Shown: positions 37,821 to 46,988, counted from the stretch's first letter. The stretch: 64,000 nucleotides of DNA from Luteolibacter sp. Y139 (GCF_038066715.1 NZ_JBBUKT010000001.1:806001-870000), one strand, 5' to 3'. Translations and numbers: made by a program. The notes: generated by a model from the letters alone, not told the origin.

Positions 37821-38714
37821 ATGGACTCACCAACAGCTACCCTGATTCAAATCCTCCGCGGCCGCGTCGATGAGCTCGTCGCGGTGGGAGACCTTGACGA
37901 GGCCGTTCACGCCGCCACCGCCGCCGTTCTCAAGGCGCAGCAGATGCTCAGCAACGACCCGGACAGCGTCGACGAATTTGCCAGCTCACTGGAAGTCCGG
38001 GCGGACGTCTACCGTCAGCTCGGCCGCCTCGAGGAAGCGCGCGATGACTACAAGCAGGCGATCGACCAGCTCGACAACCGCCCCGACCGCGCGGTCCAGC
38101 TCGGCCGCCTCTACGCCGGCTACGGTGCCGTGCACGATCAACTCGGCAACAGCGAGCGCGCCTCCGAACTCTGGCAACAAGCCATCCACTATTTCGAAGC
38201 CGCCGAGCCGCCCGCGTCACTCGACATCGCCTCGATGTCCAACAATATCGCCTACCTCAAGAAGGCCGGTGGCGACGTCGAAGGTGCCGAAGCACACTTC
38301 CTGCGCGCCCTCGAAATCCTCCACAAGGAACTGGGCCCCGATCACGAGGAAACGGCCGCCGTCTCCAACAACATCGGCGCTCTCTACCAGTGGGCAGGCT
38401 ACTTCGAGCAAGCCCGCGAGATGCACCTGATGGCACTCGATGCGCGCCGCAAGCTCTTTGGCGAAATTCACCACGATACCGCCCAATCCCACAACAACCT
38501 CGCACTGGCGCTCCTCGCGACCGGCGACAAGGCATGGGCACAGCGCCACTTTGAGAAGTCCATCGCCGGCTTCAAGGATCTCGGCGTGGAGTATGCCGAT
38601 GACCTCGTCGCCGTCGCGGAGAACTACTGCGCCTTCCTCCGCGAGGAAGGCCTCTTCACCCGTGCCGACGAGATCACCGCCGAGCTCAATGGCTCGGTGG
38701 CGGGCGTCGCCTGA
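37821..38714 (+). CDS. Tetratricopeptide-repeat protein
   Basis: A 297-residue cytoplasmic protein without signal peptide or membrane segment. It holds about five to six TPR units, the last three of the kinesin-light-chain/NB-ARC type with ALEILHKELGPDHEETAAVSNNIGALY and the following ALDARRKLFGEIHHDTAQSHNNLALAL. It probably serves as a protein-protein adaptor; the partner is unknown. It starts 9 bases after the recO stop, so co-transcription is likely. An 11-bp hairpin follows the stop. Confidence 0.86.
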   Translation: MDSPTATLIQILRGRVDELVAVGDLDEAVHAATAAVLKAQQMLSNDPDSVDEFASSLEVRADVYRQLGRLEEARDDYKQAIDQLDNRPDRAVQLGRLYAGYGAVHDQLGNSERASELWQQAIHYFEAAEPPASLDIASMSNNIAYLKKAGGDVEGAEAHFLRALEILHKELGPDHEETAAVSNNIGALYQWAGYFEQAREMHLMALDARRKLFGEIHHDTAQSHNNLALALLATGDKAWAQRHFEKSIAGFKDLGVEYADDLVAVAENYCAFLREEGLFTRADEITAELNGSVAGVA

Positions 38715-38730
38715 ATCATCTGACAACGCG

Positions 38731-38758
38731 AGCGCCGGTGATTCGGTTCACCGGCGCT
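38731..38758. terminator. Bidirectional terminator hairpin
   Basis: An 11-bp perfect stem (AGCGCCGGTGA at 38731-38741 with its complement at 38748-38758) and a 6-base loop, lying between two convergent genes. The stop codon of the minus-strand gene (38748-38750) is inside the 3' arm, which is unusual. A T-tract is missing, so termination strength is uncertain. Confidence 0.62.
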
Positions 38759-39539
38759 TCGCCGATGCCGTCGCGGTGGAGGTTTCCTTCACCGCGATTT
38801 TTTCTGCCTTCAGCCAGCGCAGCAGCACCGTGCGATCACTGGTGAGCAGCCCGTGCACGCGATAGTTCGAGCGACGCAGTGCCTCTGCATCGTCGCGCCC
38901 CTCATCGACCACGCACCACGGCTTGCAGCCGGAAGAGTGGATGAAATGAAATCCATCAGGGCCGGTCACGAGAAAGGCGACATGGCTGTCCAGCCCCACG
39001 ATCCGGATACCGGGCTCCGCGCCTGCCACTTCACTCGCGAAATTCTCGTAGGGCACGCCCACTCGCAGGGTCATCGCCTCGGAAGGCAGGAAGGTGCGGA
39101 TGATATTCTGCGAAGCCTGCTGCGCGAGCTTGTAGCGGTCCACCTCGAAACCCGCATCGCGCAAGACCGTTGCCACGAAGTAGCCGCACGCGATCTTGCC
39201 CTGGCCCGGCGTGTCGGCCGTGCCATGGAAATCCCACGTCGTGCCGAGCCAGCAGCGCATCATCGCCGGCAAGAGCGTTTCGAGGTAGCCACGCGTCTCG
39301 GCCATCACCCGGTCCTTCTCCTCCTTGGTACGAGCTTTGGCGTACTTCGCCGAGAGGTCCCTCCGCCGGCGTTGGGCTTCTTCCTTCAGCTCCGCATAGC
39401 GCGCCGCATCCGGGGTGGGTTTCGTCACCATCGGCTCCGCCACCTTGCGCCACGCGGCGGGCAGGGAATCACGGAAATGCCAGCAGACGGCGCAAACAAT
39501 TCCTGCCGTGGCTAAGATTGTTAGGAGAAACCTCTTCAA
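38748..39539 (-). CDS. NlpC/P60-like secreted protein
   Basis: A 263-residue protein with an N-terminal signal peptide or anchor (MKRFLLTILATAGIV). The central part shows KIACGYFVATVLRDAGF (candidate Cys), followed by VGLDSHVAFLV with a candidate His and FHFIHSSG; this layout resembles NlpC/P60 or CHAP-type amidase folds, though I cannot prove activity. It has a Lys/Arg-rich coiled segment after the signal. The start is a TTG at 39539, since no other in-frame start precedes the signal. Its stop codon lies inside a terminator hairpin. The role is probably cell-wall or protein processing in the envelope, an inference from fold resemblance. Confidence 0.66.
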   Translation of the reverse strand: MKRFLLTILATAGIVCAVCWHFRDSLPAAWRKVAEPMVTKPTPDAARYAELKEEAQRRRRDLSAKYAKARTKEEKDRVMAETRGYLETLLPAMMRCWLGTTWDFHGTADTPGQGKIACGYFVATVLRDAGFEVDRYKLAQQASQNIIRTFLPSEAMTLRVGVPYENFASEVAGAEPGIRIVGLDSHVAFLVTGPDGFHFIHSSGCKPWCVVDEGRDDAEALRRSNYRVHGLLTSDRTVLLRWLKAEKIAVKETSTATASAKRR

Positions 39540-39632
39540 TGGGATGCTTCGATTTCAACCGGTTACGCACCCGCCGACCAATGAATTTCCCGTGAAGTTG
39601 CACTCCTCGCGGGAAATCCCACGCTTTCCCCC

Positions 39633-40541
39633 GTGAGCGCGACGCTGTCCGAAGACCAGTCCCGGGTGATGACCTTGTCACTCGTCGTGGCCATCATCTT
39701 GCTCGTCGCGAAGGTCGCGGCAGCAGCCATCACCGGCTCATCCGCCATTTACTCGGATGCCGCCGAATCCGTGACCCACGTCCTCGCCGTCGCCTTCGCC
39801 TCCTGGGCACTGCGACTCGCCCACAAGCCCTCCGACGACACCCATCACTTCGGCCACGACAAGGTCGCCTTCATCTCCTCCGGATTCGAGGGCGCCATGA
39901 TCAGCGCGGCCGCCCTGCTCATCCTCTATGATGCGGCGAACAAGGCCTTCGCCAGCGAAGCGGTCCACAGCATGGCCATCGGCATGATCCTCACCGGCGC
40001 TGCCGCCGGGGTAAACCTCGTGCTCGGCCTGTCCCTGCTGCGCGTCGGCAAGAAGCGCAACTCACCCGTGCTCCGCGCCAATGGCGAACACGTCCTCGCC
40101 GATGTCTGGACCAGCGTCGCCGTACTCGCCGCCCTCGCCTTGGTCCAATTCACCGGCTGGAGAGGCTGGGACCCCATCTGCGCGGCACTCGCCGGCGGCA
40201 AACTCCTCTGGACCGGCTGGCGCCTCATGCGCGAAAGCTTCGGCGGCCTCATGGACGAAGCCGACCTCACCGTGGAAAAGGAACTCCGCGACCTATTGGA
40301 CACCGGCTGCGCCACTCACCACCTCTCCTACCACAACCTCCGCCACCGCCACTCCGGCCGCACCCACTGGGTCGAGTTCCACCTCGTCTTCCCCGACGAA
40401 ACCGACCTCCACCACGCCCACGAAATCGCCACCGAACTCGAAGGCCAAGTCGCCACTCTGCTAGGCCAAGACGTCCGCGTCATCACCCACCTCGAACCCC
40501 GCTCCGCCGAGCATCAGGAAGAACGCTGGGAGCTGCGGTGA
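39633..40541 (+). CDS. Cation diffusion facilitator (Zn/Co/Cd efflux)
   Basis: A 302-residue membrane protein with about five to six hydrophobic helices and a C-terminal cytoplasmic domain, as in CDF exporters. The metal sites are seen in YSDAAESVTHV (helix 2: S-D-x-x-E), HHFGHDK after helix 2, and AxGEHVLADVWTS in helix 5. The cytoplasmic part ends with H-rich segments (ATHHLSYHNLRHRHSGRTH, DLHHAHEIA) that fit the family's metal-binding domain. It exports divalent cations by proton antiport. A GTG at 39633 is the start. The metal preference cannot be read here. Confidence 0.92.
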   Translation: MSATLSEDQSRVMTLSLVVAIILLVAKVAAAAITGSSAIYSDAAESVTHVLAVAFASWALRLAHKPSDDTHHFGHDKVAFISSGFEGAMISAAALLILYDAANKAFASEAVHSMAIGMILTGAAAGVNLVLGLSLLRVGKKRNSPVLRANGEHVLADVWTSVAVLAALALVQFTGWRGWDPICAALAGGKLLWTGWRLMRESFGGLMDEADLTVEKELRDLLDTGCATHHLSYHNLRHRHSGRTHWVEFHLVFPDETDLHHAHEIATELEGQVATLLGQDVRVITHLEPRSAEHQEERWELR

Positions 40542-40610
40542 AAACCAGTTTCTTGGAGCAAGTAGCCGTCGAGATTCGGGCGGCTAGGCTGCCAAAGTCT
40601 TTCGTAAGCG

Positions 40611-41342
40611 CTAGCTGGAGGGTTCGTCCTGAAATTGCTCTATAAGGCGCCGCAAATCGATGCCCCTATTCTCAAACGTGCGACCTGCTCCGGTAACAAG
40701 ATACATCCCATCAATAAGCGGGACATCTTCACTTTCCATCTTCACCTCAAAAAAGGAGAAAATTTGAAAACGTCCAGGTAGCACCTCGCGTGATTCGTCA
40801 TGCGACTTTGTTGACCGTGGTGCAAATCGTCCCGGATACTTTCTTTCTCCAACTGTGAACCCAATGGAGTCCACATAAATTGGTTGCGCTCCCTGATTGC
40901 GGACCTTGGCGGTGAAGATTTCCTCCATCCGGGATCCGCCTTCTTTTGACCACACCATAGTTTCACGCCAGTAGGGCTCCACAATTGCGCGAACCTCAGT
41001 AGTTGATTCCTGACTAGACTTGAGGGACCTAAATAGGGCTTCAGAGGAATTTCCGATCCTTTCAGGATGGGCTGCCACAAATTGGAACCAAATGTCCCGA
41101 TGACCGCGGAGCTCCTCCGGGGTAAACTTACGACCAATCGGGTGCGCTGGGTTATATGAACCCACCTCTTCATGGCAGAGCAAACAAAGTGGAATGCAGT
41201 TCTCAAGTTCATTCGATCCGCCGCTAGCTTCCTGAATGATGTGGTGCGTCTGCATGGCGGTGCCTGAATACCTTCGACACAGACAACATGTCTGTGCACA
41301 CCGCACCAACGCCTCGTCGGCGACCTCTCGTGAGAAGGGCAT
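40611..41342 (-). CDS. HNH endonuclease-domain protein
   Basis: A 243-residue protein. The N-terminal ~70 residues hold an HNH nuclease motif: CCLCRR, MQTHHIIQEASGGSNELEN with the conserved His pair, and LCLLCHEE, so four cysteines probably bind a structural zinc. Residues ~100-243 form a beta-rich C-terminal part (RNQGAQPIYVDSIGFTVG) of no family I can name. The start is the ATG at 41342. GC is clearly below that of its neighbours. It sits 70 bases downstream of the 3' end of the RNase P RNA gene on the same strand. It is probably a stand-alone nuclease acquired by transfer. Confidence 0.82.
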   Translation of the reverse strand: MPFSREVADEALVRCAQTCCLCRRYSGTAMQTHHIIQEASGGSNELENCIPLCLLCHEEVGSYNPAHPIGRKFTPEELRGHRDIWFQFVAAHPERIGNSSEALFRSLKSSQESTTEVRAIVEPYWRETMVWSKEGGSRMEEIFTAKVRNQGAQPIYVDSIGFTVGERKYPGRFAPRSTKSHDESREVLPGRFQIFSFFEVKMESEDVPLIDGMYLVTGAGRTFENRGIDLRRLIEQFQDEPSS

Positions 41343-41413
41343 TTTCTGAGTATTTGGGGAACCGGGAAAGCTGCAATTCAGGCGTGTGTTCCCGAAACGA
41401 TGTTGAAAGGAAG

Positions 41414-41810
41414 GATCGGGCCGCTCTCCTGTAAGCCGGATTCTGTTCCCCCGGAACCCTGCGTTCCGAAGTAACGGTCATTTCTCTGTCCGCCGAAGCG
41501 GGCCCCCGCTTGCGCGGGATGCGACTAATACCCGGGGATACGACGGGCGGGCTACCCTTCCCCTGTTCTGTCTTGCACCACGCGGGGTTTGCCGTGCCGC
41601 GCCGGTTACCCGGACACGCGGTGGGCTCTTACCCCACCCTTTCACCCTTACCTGATCCCTCGCGGGCCATCGGCGGTTTGCTCTCTGCTGCACTTTCCGT
41701 CCAGCCGTCTTGAAACGGCCGTCCCCCTCTTTCGAGAGGCGCGTTACCCTGTGGTGTCCGGACTTTCCTCGACCTTGCAAGCAAGACCGCGACCGTCCGG
41801 AGAGCGGCGG
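41414..41810 (-). ncRNA. rnpB: RNase P RNA (bacterial type A)
   Basis: The catalytic RNA of RNase P, which cleaves the 5' leader of tRNA precursors. On the minus strand the 5' part has the conserved GAGGAAAGTCCGGAC (around 41754-41780) followed by ACAGGGTAACG; the middle has GGGTGAAAGGGTGGGGTAAGAGCCC, and the 3' part has GACAGAACA and GAACAGAATCCGGCTTA, all core rnpB signatures. The P1 stem is visible: GCCGCTCTCC at the 5' end (41799-41808) pairs with GGAGAGCGGC at the 3' end (41420-41429). Length is ~397 nt; ends are approximate. Confidence 0.96.
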
Positions 41811-41870
41811 CGGGAACCTGCGGCGGATCGACCCCCGTGGAAAGCGCCAATTTCAGCCCTTACCCTCACC

Positions 41871-42428
41871 TCACTTCACCCAGAAGCAATCGATGAAGAA
41901 CCAAGCGATCATCACGACGCCGATGACGAACTTCATCCCCATCCCCGCCACGGTGCCCACCACCGACCCCACCCCGGAGACCGCGGCCGGCTTCAGCTCC
42001 TGCTTCGCGCCCCATTTTTCGAGGATGAACGCCCCGATCAGCGGCCCCAGCAGCAGGCCGAACGGAAAAAAGAACATCCCCACAATCCCGCCCACCAGCG
42101 CGCCCCACGCGCCCCACTTGGTGCCGCCGAACCACTTCGTGCCTGCCGCACCGGCCGCAAACTCAAGCGCTTGTGAGATCGCCATCAGCACGGTTAGGAT
42201 CACGAAGGACCACCACTCCATCCCGGATCCCTCGCGCCCCAACATCAGCCGGTGGGCGATGGCAGCAATCAGCACGATCAGGTGCCCCGGCAGGATCGGG
42301 ACGATGCAGCCGACCAGCCCCGCGATCAGCAGGCAGGACGTGATCACCCACGCCAGCCCGGTCCCCGCCGTGCCCCAGCCGCCCCAATGCATGATTCCCT
42401 CGCTCCAGTGCGTGATTCCCTCCCACAT
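41871..42428 (-). CDS. DUF456 family membrane protein
   Basis: A 185-residue integral membrane protein with about five hydrophobic segments. The family resemblance is to DUF456: GLVGCIVPILPGHLIVL near the start, then a central KWFGGTKWGAWGALVGGIVG and FFFPFGLLLGPLIGAFILE. Function of the family is unknown. It starts at the ATG at 42428, divergent from the DUF6797 gene and upstream of rnpB on the same strand (rnpB 5' end about 60 bases after its stop). Confidence 0.85.
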   Translation of the reverse strand: MWEGITHWSEGIMHWGGWGTAGTGLAWVITSCLLIAGLVGCIVPILPGHLIVLIAAIAHRLMLGREGSGMEWWSFVILTVLMAISQALEFAAGAAGTKWFGGTKWGAWGALVGGIVGMFFFPFGLLLGPLIGAFILEKWGAKQELKPAAVSGVGSVVGTVAGMGMKFVIGVVMIAWFFIDCFWVK

Positions 42429-42636
42429 CGCGGCGGACCATAATCAGGAAACCCGCACGGTCGAGGAATTCCCCGAATCGCCCCAGCCGCACGGATTTCT
42501 TGTCAAACGCGTTTGGAAGCTGACGTAGTGGCCCCGGCAGGGCGGCCGCCTACCCGTATGTCCTACCCTTTTGACTCGCGGCTTTCCGTGCCATACCCGT
42601 AAACCCGATCCGCACCAGCGACGTAACTCCACACTC

Positions 42637-44952
42637 ATGCGCCCGTACCCGTATCAATTGGCACCCTTCGTTCTTGCCGCCGCAGCCATTACCGCGCCCC
42701 TGAAAGCCGCGGAGTGGTATCAGGAAATGCAAATCGGTCCCGCCTGGGCCGAGTCCTTCGCCGGCACCTTCGATGGCCAGGAGCAAGTCGCCGCCGTGAA
42801 AGGCGTGCTCCTCGATCTCGGCGATGGCACCCGCGCCCTCTTCGACACCGAGACCCTGCGCGTGGTGACCGTTTACAAGGGCGACGTCCACTGGGGCGGC
42901 ACCCCATGGACCGGCGCTCACGGCCAGCTGGTCAAGACCGCCAACGAAAAGGACTTCGTCTTCAATACCGTCCCCGGTCCGGGCTGGGCGAACGAAGCCG
43001 GCAGCTTCGAGGACAAGCGCACGAGCATGGACTTCACGCTCTACACCGCGAAGCGCGACGCCAGCAAGGTAACCGCCGCCTGCGGTAACATCCCGAACGC
43101 CCAGTACAAGGGCTTCTACCGCTACGGCACCCGCATCGTATTCGAATACACCGTCAATGGCACCCGCGTGCTGGAGCACCTCGAGCAGGGCAAGGACGGC
43201 TTCGTCCGCCATTTCGAAGTCGCCGCCCACGCCAAGCCGCTCGCGCTCCTCGCCGCCGATGACGCCTCCGCCTTCACCACCGAAAACGGCAGCGCCAAGT
43301 CCGGCTCCGGCCTCTCCGTCGCTACCGGCGGCTCCGGTGCCGTGCTCGCTCCCGCCGCGGACAAGGCCACCCGCCTGATCGCCAATCTCGCTCCTGCGGA
43401 AAAAGCCACCACCTTCACCATTTCCTACGTCCGCGGCGGCACCGCCAAGCCCGTCGCTCCCTTCAATGTGACCGGCGCCACCAAGGGCGGCGAAGGCATC
43501 TGGAAGGACGTCATCACCACCAAGGGCGAGGTCTCCACCGACAAGAAGTCGCCGTGGGTCACCGACACCCTCACCCTCCCGGAAAACAATCCGTGGCACT
43601 CGAACATCCGCTTCGCCGGCTTCGACTTCATCGATGAAGACACCGCCGCCATCTCCACCTGGAATGGCGACGTCTGGACCGTGAAGGGCCTCAAGGGCGA
43701 TTGGAGCAAGCTCGAGTGGAAGCGCTTCGCTTCCGGCCTCTTCCAGCCGCTCGGCATCAAGGTGGTGGACGGCACCGTCTACGTCCACGGCCGCGACCAG
43801 ATCACCAAGCTGCACGATCTCAACAAGGACGGCGAGGCCGACCAATACGAGTGCTTCTTCAATGGCGTCGCCGTCTCGCCGAACTTCCACGAGTTCGCCT
43901 TCGACCTCCAGACCGACTCGAATGGTGACTTCTACTTCTCGAAGGCCGCCCCGGTCCGCCCCGGCGGTCGCGGCTTCGACACCATCTTCCCGAACCACGG
44001 CACCGTGATGCGCCTCTCGAAGGACGCCTCCAGCTTCGAGGTCATCGCCACCGGCCTGCGCGCCCCCGGCGGCCTCGGCGTCGGCCCGAATGGGGAAATC
44101 ACCACCGGTGAGAACGAGGGATCGTGGCAGCCCTGCTGCAAGATCAACTACATGGCGAAGAACGAGCGTCCGAAGTTCTTCGGCACCGAGCCAAGCCGCC
44201 AGGGCCTGAAGGATGCTCCCTACACCGAACCGCTCGTTTACCTGCCGATGGACGTCGACAACTCCGGCGGCTCCCAGGTCTGGGTGCCGAAGGGTGCCAA
44301 GTTCGGCCTCAAGGAAGGCGAGCTGATCCACCTCTCCTACGGCCAGTCCTCGGTCTTCCGCGTGCTCTTCGCCAATGTCGGCGACACCCTGCAAGGCGGC
44401 GTGACCAAGCTGCCGATCAAGCTCGGCTCCTCCGCCATGCGCGCCCGTTTCCACAAGGACGGCTCCATGTATGTCGCCGGCTTCCGCGGCTGGCAGACCA
44501 ATGCCGCCAACGAGTGCGCCGTCCAGCGCATCCGCTACAACGCTGGCGCCACCATCCCCGTGCCGGACAAGCTCGAGATCACCGAGAAGGGCGTGCGCCT
44601 CCACTTCGAGACCGAACTCGACAAGGAAACCGCCACCGATCCGGAAAGCTACTCCGCCCAGCGCTGGGATTACGTCCGCGGCCCGCAGTATGGCTCCGGC
44701 GAATTCTCGGTCGACAATGTCGAGGCCGAAGCCCGCAAGAACGCCGTCGAGAAAGAGTCGAAGGAGCAGCACAAGCGCGACAACATCAAGATCAGCGCCG
44801 CTCGCCTGCTGGCCGATGGCAAGACCGTCGAGATCGACCTCGAAGGCCACAAGCCCTCCATGTCGCTCAAGGTCGGCTTTGATCTTGAGAACAAGGACGG
44901 CGAAGTCCTCCAGGGCGACGTCCATTGCACCGTCCGCGCGATGGGCAAGTAA
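42637..44952 (+). CDS. DUF6797 beta-propeller protein (secreted)
   Basis: A 771-residue exported protein; the ATG at 42637 begins the signal peptide (MRPYPYQLAPFVLAAAAITA). After residues ~25-320, which match the DUF6797 type seen in PVC bacteria, the middle part is a beta-propeller like PQQ-dependent sugar dehydrogenases (LFQPLGIKVVDGTVYVHGRDQITKL, then ATGLRAPGGLGVGPNGEI), followed by a C-terminal beta-domain. It may oxidise a sugar or alcohol and pass electrons to the cytochrome encoded next. This function is inferred from fold and context, and no PQQ ligand is proven. A possible -35 TTGACT at 42571 lacks a good -10 partner. Confidence 0.82.
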   Translation: MRPYPYQLAPFVLAAAAITAPLKAAEWYQEMQIGPAWAESFAGTFDGQEQVAAVKGVLLDLGDGTRALFDTETLRVVTVYKGDVHWGGTPWTGAHGQLVKTANEKDFVFNTVPGPGWANEAGSFEDKRTSMDFTLYTAKRDASKVTAACGNIPNAQYKGFYRYGTRIVFEYTVNGTRVLEHLEQGKDGFVRHFEVAAHAKPLALLAADDASAFTTENGSAKSGSGLSVATGGSGAVLAPAADKATRLIANLAPAEKATTFTISYVRGGTAKPVAPFNVTGATKGGEGIWKDVITTKGEVSTDKKSPWVTDTLTLPENNPWHSNIRFAGFDFIDEDTAAISTWNGDVWTVKGLKGDWSKLEWKRFASGLFQPLGIKVVDGTVYVHGRDQITKLHDLNKDGEADQYECFFNGVAVSPNFHEFAFDLQTDSNGDFYFSKAAPVRPGGRGFDTIFPNHGTVMRLSKDASSFEVIATGLRAPGGLGVGPNGEITTGENEGSWQPCCKINYMAKNERPKFFGTEPSRQGLKDAPYTEPLVYLPMDVDNSGGSQVWVPKGAKFGLKEGELIHLSYGQSSVFRVLFANVGDTLQGGVTKLPIKLGSSAMRARFHKDGSMYVAGFRGWQTNAANECAVQRIRYNAGATIPVPDKLEITEKGVRLHFETELDKETATDPESYSAQRWDYVRGPQYGSGEFSVDNVEAEARKNAVEKESKEQHKRDNIKISAARLLADGKTVEIDLEGHKPSMSLKVGFDLENKDGEVLQGDVHCTVRAMGK

Positions 44953-44983
44953 TCTGCCGGAACTCCGATTGAACTGATTCGCT

Positions 44984-45012
44984 CGGGGAGCCTGCGTGGT
45001 GTAGGCTCCCCG
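44984..45012 (+). terminator. Hairpin between DUF6797 and cytochrome genes
   Basis: A 10-bp perfect stem (CGGGGAGCCT at 44984-44993 with AGGCTCCCCG at 45003-45012) and a 9-base loop, then CTTTCTTG. It starts 31 bases after the DUF6797 stop and ends 14 bases before the cytochrome start. It could lower, rather than abolish, read-through between two genes that look functionally linked. Confidence 0.65.
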
Positions 45013-45026
45013 CTTTCTTGATTGAG

Positions 45027-46988
45027 ATGAGAACTGCCCTTTCCCTCCTCCCTGTCCTTGCCCTGACCGCCGGTGCCGCCCGCGCCGAGCTTGCCGCCAC
45101 CTTCGAATCCGGAGCAGCCAAGGACACCCGTTCCGATCGCCTGCCCGCCCTGCTCGTCAAGGCCGGCGAGTCCCCCACGCCCTTCCTGCCCGCAGGAGAG
45201 TTCGGCGTGACCTGGACCGGCAAGCTGGTGCTCTCCGAGCGCCAGCGTCTGATCTTCTCCTTCGAGGGCGAGGGCAAGGCAACGCTCACCATCGATGGCA
45301 AGGAAGTGGTCACCGAGGATGGCACGTTTGGCACGAAGGCCTCCGAAAGCACCCGCCTCAACAAGGGCGAGCACGACATCTCCATCGCCTACCATTCCAA
45401 GGCCGACGGCTCAGGCCGCTTCCGCCTGTTCTGGCAGGAACAATCGTTCCCGAAGCAGAGCGTTCCACCCACCGTCTTCAAGGCGGAGGTCACCGTCGAT
45501 CCTGCCCGCCACGGACGCCTCCTCTTCGCGGAAAACCATTGCAGCAAGTGCCACATGGGTGCCGCCGGCATGACCGAGCTCACCGAGTTTGCACCGCTTC
45601 TCGTCGCTTCCGGTTCCCGCCTGAATGAAGCCTGGATCGCCCAGTGGCTTGCCAATCCCTCGGCTCTCAAGCCGGACACCCGGATGCCCGACCTGATCGA
45701 CGAGTCGACTCCGGAAGGAAAACAAAAGGCCGCCGACCTCGCCGCGTGGCTGATGAGCCAGAAGGTCGGGGACGTCCCCGCCGCTCCGGACAAGGCACTC
45801 GCTGAAAAAGGCGGCGAGCACTTCCATCGCCTCGGCTGCGTCGCCTGCCACACCCAGGCCGGCACTCCTGCCGATCCGACGCGCGTCCCGCTGGCCAATG
45901 TCGCCTTCAAGTTCCAGCCCGGCGCCCTCGCCGGTTTCCTGAAGAAGCCCGACGCCTGGTATGCCCACATCGGCATGCCGGACTTCTCGCTCAGTGATGC
46001 CGAAGCGAATGAAATCGCCGCCTTCCTGCTCGATGCCTCGGGCAAGGTGGAGCACAAGACCTCGGACTTCCCGAAGGGCGATGCCTCCAAGGGCATGGCG
46101 ATCGCCACCGAGCTGAACTGCGCCGCCTGCCACGCCGGCGCCGGTGCCCCGAACGTCGCCCTGGCCACCACCGACGCCATCTTCGCGAAGGACTGGGCCG
46201 CCACCGGTTGCGTCTCCGCCCATCCCGGCCCCAAGGCACCCAAGCTCAACCTGTCCGACGACGATCGCGCCGCGCTGGTCGCCTTCTCGAAGAAAGGCAC
46301 TGCCCCGCTCACCCGCAACGTTCCCGCGGAATACGCCACTGCCAAGCTTCAGGAACTCCGCTGCACCAGCTGCCACGGCATGGACGGCCACCCCTCCAGG
46401 CTGGACGCCACTCATCTCGAGTCCAAGTCGCTGGTCGAGCACGTCAAAGGCGAGAATGAGAAGCTCGATCAATCGCGCCCGCAGCTCACCTACATCGGCG
46501 AAATGCTCCATGCCTCGTTCATCGAGGGCATGATCAATGGTAACCCGACCAGCACCGGCATTCGCCCGCGCCCATGGCTTGATATGCGGATGCCCGCCTT
46601 CCACGCCTACTCGAATGGCCTCGCCACCGGCCTCGCCCGCATCCACGGCGTCGAACCCGGCAAGCCGGAAGCACCGGCGGTGGACGCCGCCCTCGCCGAG
46701 ATCGGCAAGAAGATCATCAGCGCCGATGGCTTCGGCTGCATCACCTGCCACGGCGTCGGCACCGCCAAGCCCACCGCAGCCTTCGAGGTCGAGGGCGTCA
46801 ATTTCGCCCTCTCCCATGAGCGCCTGCGCAAGGAGTGGTTCCAGCGCTGGATGGACAATCCGCCCTCGGTCACCCCGGCCACCAAAATGCCGCGCTACAG
46901 CGAGGACGGTAAATCCCAGCGGCCGGAGCTGGATGGCGACGCCGCCAAGCAATTCGACGCCATCTGGAACTACATCCAGAAGCCCTGA
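45027..46988 (+). CDS. PA14 domain / multi-heme cytochrome c
   Basis: A 653-residue exported protein (signal MRTALSLLPVLALTAGAARA). Residues ~50-140 are PA14-like (VTWTGKLVLSERQRL, KGEHDISIAYHSK). Five CxxCH heme motifs follow: CSKCH (~174), CVACH (~271), CAACH (~365), CTSCH (~446) and CITCH (~571). A sixth site near residue 395 reads CVSAH, with the second cysteine absent. It probably carries electrons outside the cytoplasm, likely for the DUF6797 protein upstream. The ATG at 45027 is used; a TTG lies three codons upstream. Domain pairing of this type is common in PVC bacteria. Confidence 0.88.
   Translation: MRTALSLLPVLALTAGAARAELAATFESGAAKDTRSDRLPALLVKAGESPTPFLPAGEFGVTWTGKLVLSERQRLIFSFEGEGKATLTIDGKEVVTEDGTFGTKASESTRLNKGEHDISIAYHSKADGSGRFRLFWQEQSFPKQSVPPTVFKAEVTVDPARHGRLLFAENHCSKCHMGAAGMTELTEFAPLLVASGSRLNEAWIAQWLANPSALKPDTRMPDLIDESTPEGKQKAADLAAWLMSQKVGDVPAAPDKALAEKGGEHFHRLGCVACHTQAGTPADPTRVPLANVAFKFQPGALAGFLKKPDAWYAHIGMPDFSLSDAEANEIAAFLLDASGKVEHKTSDFPKGDASKGMAIATELNCAACHAGAGAPNVALATTDAIFAKDWAATGCVSAHPGPKAPKLNLSDDDRAALVAFSKKGTAPLTRNVPAEYATAKLQELRCTSCHGMDGHPSRLDATHLESKSLVEHVKGENEKLDQSRPQLTYIGEMLHASFIEGMINGNPTSTGIRPRPWLDMRMPAFHAYSNGLATGLARIHGVEPGKPEAPAVDAALAEIGKKIISADGFGCITCHGVGTAKPTAAFEVEGVNFALSHERLRKEWFQRWMDNPPSVTPATKMPRYSEDGKSQRPELDGDAAKQFDAIWNYIQKP

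Noticed and set aside
41478..41780. Open frames inside the RNase P RNA gene
   Set aside because: The conserved rnpB core sequences and P1 stem explain the region.
42550..44925. A 791-codon open frame opposite the DUF6797 gene
   Set aside because: It is low-complexity (Gly/Ala/Glu/Val-rich) and exactly mirrors the coding gene; a codon-bias shadow.
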